64,000 nt of DNA from NCBI RefSeq assembly GCF_046523945.1, contig NZ_CP171363.1, forward strand, positions 1,922,001 through 1,986,000, in the 5' to 3' direction. A program made the position numbers and the translations under genes. Each line of letters opens with the position of its first letter. Positions within the stretch are counted from its first letter, which is position 1. This document shows positions 62,964 through 64,000 of this stretch, in pieces. This DNA is from Faucicola mancuniensis. GTDB lineage: Bacteria; Pseudomonadota; Gammaproteobacteria; Pseudomonadales; Moraxellaceae. Below the pieces are notes generated by a model. The model worked only from the letters and a program-made list of their open reading frames with translations. It had not been told where the DNA came from and ran no database searches.

Positions 62964-63745
62964 TATTTTTTAAGCAACATCGCCAATGCCATTTTATCTA
63001 GTTTTGCTAATTTTTTATCCAAATCCGTATTGCTTACCACAATTTCATCTTTTAATACGAGATATTGCTGTTTATTGTTATCATCCAGAAGTGGAAAAAC
63101 TATGCTATAATCTATCAGAATAGACACTTTTTCTTGACTAACAACATGATGATAAAGTTCATCAGAATAGCGATTTAATACATCATGAATTTGTTTGATG
63201 TCTTTTCTTAAATTTCTTTTAAATATTGGCTCATGATGAAAAGCTCGGTTTCTTAATTCTCGGATATTGTCAATACAAGTGTGTATTATAGCAATATGTT
63301 CAGCTATCGTTTTACTTCTATCAAAATTGGTAAAAACCGTTTCAAATTGTTTTTTCCAAACTCTATCTACAAACTTTTTACTAAATAATTCTTGCCAAAA
63401 ACCCAAACTTAAATCCGCAACAACATTATCTATTGGTAAAAATCCCGAATTATGTTTATATTTTTTAATAGAACTTTGTATCTTTTCTCTATTTTGTTGA
63501 GATAACATATAATGCAATGTATTGTTTTCTAACCAATTTTCACCGTAAGTTGCCAAAAATGCTTGTTGAGCTGCTGTTCTTATCATCACTTCAAAATATT
63601 CAAGTGGTAATTTAAACAAACCACCTACTTCTGAATTAATATCGTATAATTTGATGGATAAAGTTTTGCAATTTGTCGCTAAAAAATAGGTTTTCATTCT
63701 TTCTTTTGGCAAAAGGTCAAAAATTTTTTCATATTGGCTAGACAT
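62963..63745 (-). CDS. Abi-family protein with HEPN-type motif
   Basis: 260 aa, soluble, helical. Resembles the Abi_2-type abortive-infection family: LPLEYFEVMIRTAAQQAFL, VVADLSLGFWQELFSKKF and IRELRNRAFHHEPIF. The last block gives Arg165-x4-His170, the HEPN RNase R-x4-6-H pattern. Members arrest phage or cell growth by cutting RNA. It is alone on its strand in the window; its upstream region overlaps a structured RNA locus (see ncRNA). The stop codon is formed at the MITE relic. Family call by motif only. Confidence 0.8.
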   Translation of the reverse strand: MSSQYEKIFDLLPKERMKTYFLATNCKTLSIKLYDINSEVGGLFKLPLEYFEVMIRTAAQQAFLATYGENWLENNTLHYMLSQQNREKIQSSIKKYKHNSGFLPIDNVVADLSLGFWQELFSKKFVDRVWKKQFETVFTNFDRSKTIAEHIAIIHTCIDNIRELRNRAFHHEPIFKRNLRKDIKQIHDVLNRYSDELYHHVVSQEKVSILIDYSIVFPLLDDNNKQQYLVLKDEIVVSNTDLDKKLAKLDKMALAMLLKK

Positions 63746-63767
63746 TATGGTTCTTTTCCTGTATTAT
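63739..63767 (+). promoter_or_regulatory. Promoter for the structured RNA
   Basis: TAGACA (63739) and TATTAT (63762) separated by 17 bp, close to consensus, on the plus strand. The -35 overlaps the abi start codon, so it is divergent to abi. Confidence 0.6.
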
Positions 63768-63773
63768 TAACCT

Positions 63774-63875
63774 GTGTGCCAAAGGGTAAGTTCCGTGTAA
63801 TCTTCGGATATGCACGCCCCCTTTGGACAACTTTTTTTTAAATCATAGAAAAGTCCGCCATTGGTGGGCTTTTTT
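63774..63875 (+). ncRNA. Candidate structured small RNA next to the abi gene
   Basis: On the plus strand: an outer stem CCAAAGGG (63779-63786) with CCCTTTGG (63819-63826). Inside is a hairpin with CGTG/CACG and a C(TTCG)G loop at 63802-63807, the very stable UUCG class. A T8 run follows at 63832, and a second hairpin with T's ends at 63875. Predicted length about 100 nt. The opposite strand would make a structured abi leader instead; the promoter and terminator favour plus. Not matched to a named family. Confidence 0.6.
63852..63875 (+). terminator. Terminator of the structured RNA
   Basis: AGTCCGCC-ATT-GGTGGGCT (8 bp with two G-U pairs) followed by T's. Confidence 0.7.
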
Positions 63876-63934
63876 ATTTGAATTATTTTAATTCATTTGC
63901 TAGCCAATCACCAAGTTTTTTTCCTTTTTGGTGG

Positions 63935-64000
63935 TTAATAGTTCAATTTCTCATTACTTGGCAAGTTAAAAGGCGGATGCGTCGCCACATCAACCAACAC
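63935..64000 (-). CDS. Partial unidentified gene tail
   Basis: Minus strand open from the window edge, reading VLVDVATHPPFNLPSNEKLNY, then TAA. Another minus frame just downstream (to 63883) reads HQKGKKLGDWLANELK before a stop, so the real end may be frameshifted. No family recognised. Confidence 0.35.
   Translation of the reverse strand: MLVDVATHPPFNLPSNEKLNY

Noticed and set aside
1..64000. CRISPR array or direct-repeat/spacer pattern
   Set aside because: No regularly spaced direct repeats seen; repeats present are MITE copies or in-gene repeats.

Overview
ORGANISM. The window reads as a chromosomal segment of an AT-rich gammaproteobacterium of the Moraxellaceae, most likely the genus Moraxella. 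Evidence: lipid A genes (lpxB, lpxK), a split cytochrome c maturation cluster, the lptM-lysA-dapF-xerC order of the Pseudomonadales, a FabR-like regulator, RpoN, and a strong A/T bias at third codon positions. Species was not determined. No rRNA, CRISPR array, prophage or replication origin was seen. LAYOUT. 1-550: inward end of an IS481-type element that truncates an older MITE. 550-5475: clpA, dxr, rseP, closed by a shared terminator facing a DAHP synthase gene. 6.8-18.4 kb: a MITE, lpxB, an NlpD-like lipoprotein, a nucleobase permease, a lipoprotein nuclease, a YoaK-like protein, a DUF2628-pilin fusion, trmB, putP, lpxK and a ModA-like lipoprotein. 18.4-30.6 kb: HIT, beta-lactamase-fold hydrolase, MaoC, ferredoxin-NADP reductase, trmO, a DD-carboxypeptidase, hemerythrin, rlmL, mscS, bcp and an RDD protein. 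30.6-32.5 kb is a small genomic scar: a decapitated Eco47II-like restriction endonuclease, an IS607-type element with a 45-residue tnpA remnant and an apparently intact tnpB, a candidate omega RNA, and the tail of an unknown gene. 32.6-37.9 kb: an atypical SEDS polymerase and an atypical class B PBP with an orphan AbrB-type antitoxin gene between them. 38-48 kb: a second MITE, prmB, pdxH, a cyclic-nucleotide-binding protein, a nitrilase-family amidase, rpoN, a FabR-like gene, rsmD and mrdA. 48-54.7 kb: a DUF445 gene, ccmF-ccmG-ccmH-ccmI and adk. 54.7-60.4 kb: a lipase lipoprotein, tRNA-Leu(UAG) with its own promoter and terminator, xerC, dapF, lysA and lptM. 60.9-64 kb: a DEAD-box helicase with a long RFD-rich tail, a palindromic MITE relic, an Abi-family HEPN gene, and a structured small RNA with promoter and terminator next to it. 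HOW GENES WORK TOGETHER. Most of the window is envelope housekeeping: isoprenoid supply (dxr), lipid A assembly (lpxB, lpxK), LPS-transport maturation (lptM), peptidoglycan synthesis and remodelling (mrdA, the SEDS/PBP pair, dacC, nlpD, with dapF supplying diaminopimelate) and periplasmic cytochrome maturation. MOST INTERESTING. (1) The Abi/HEPN gene with an adjacent structured RNA, which looks like an RNA-associated toxin or phage-defence locus. (2) The divergent SEDS-PBP pair. (3) The TnpB locus with candidate omega RNA inside a dead restriction gene. (4) A recurring palindrome-ended MITE family whose two full-length copies each end 20-21 bp before a start codon.
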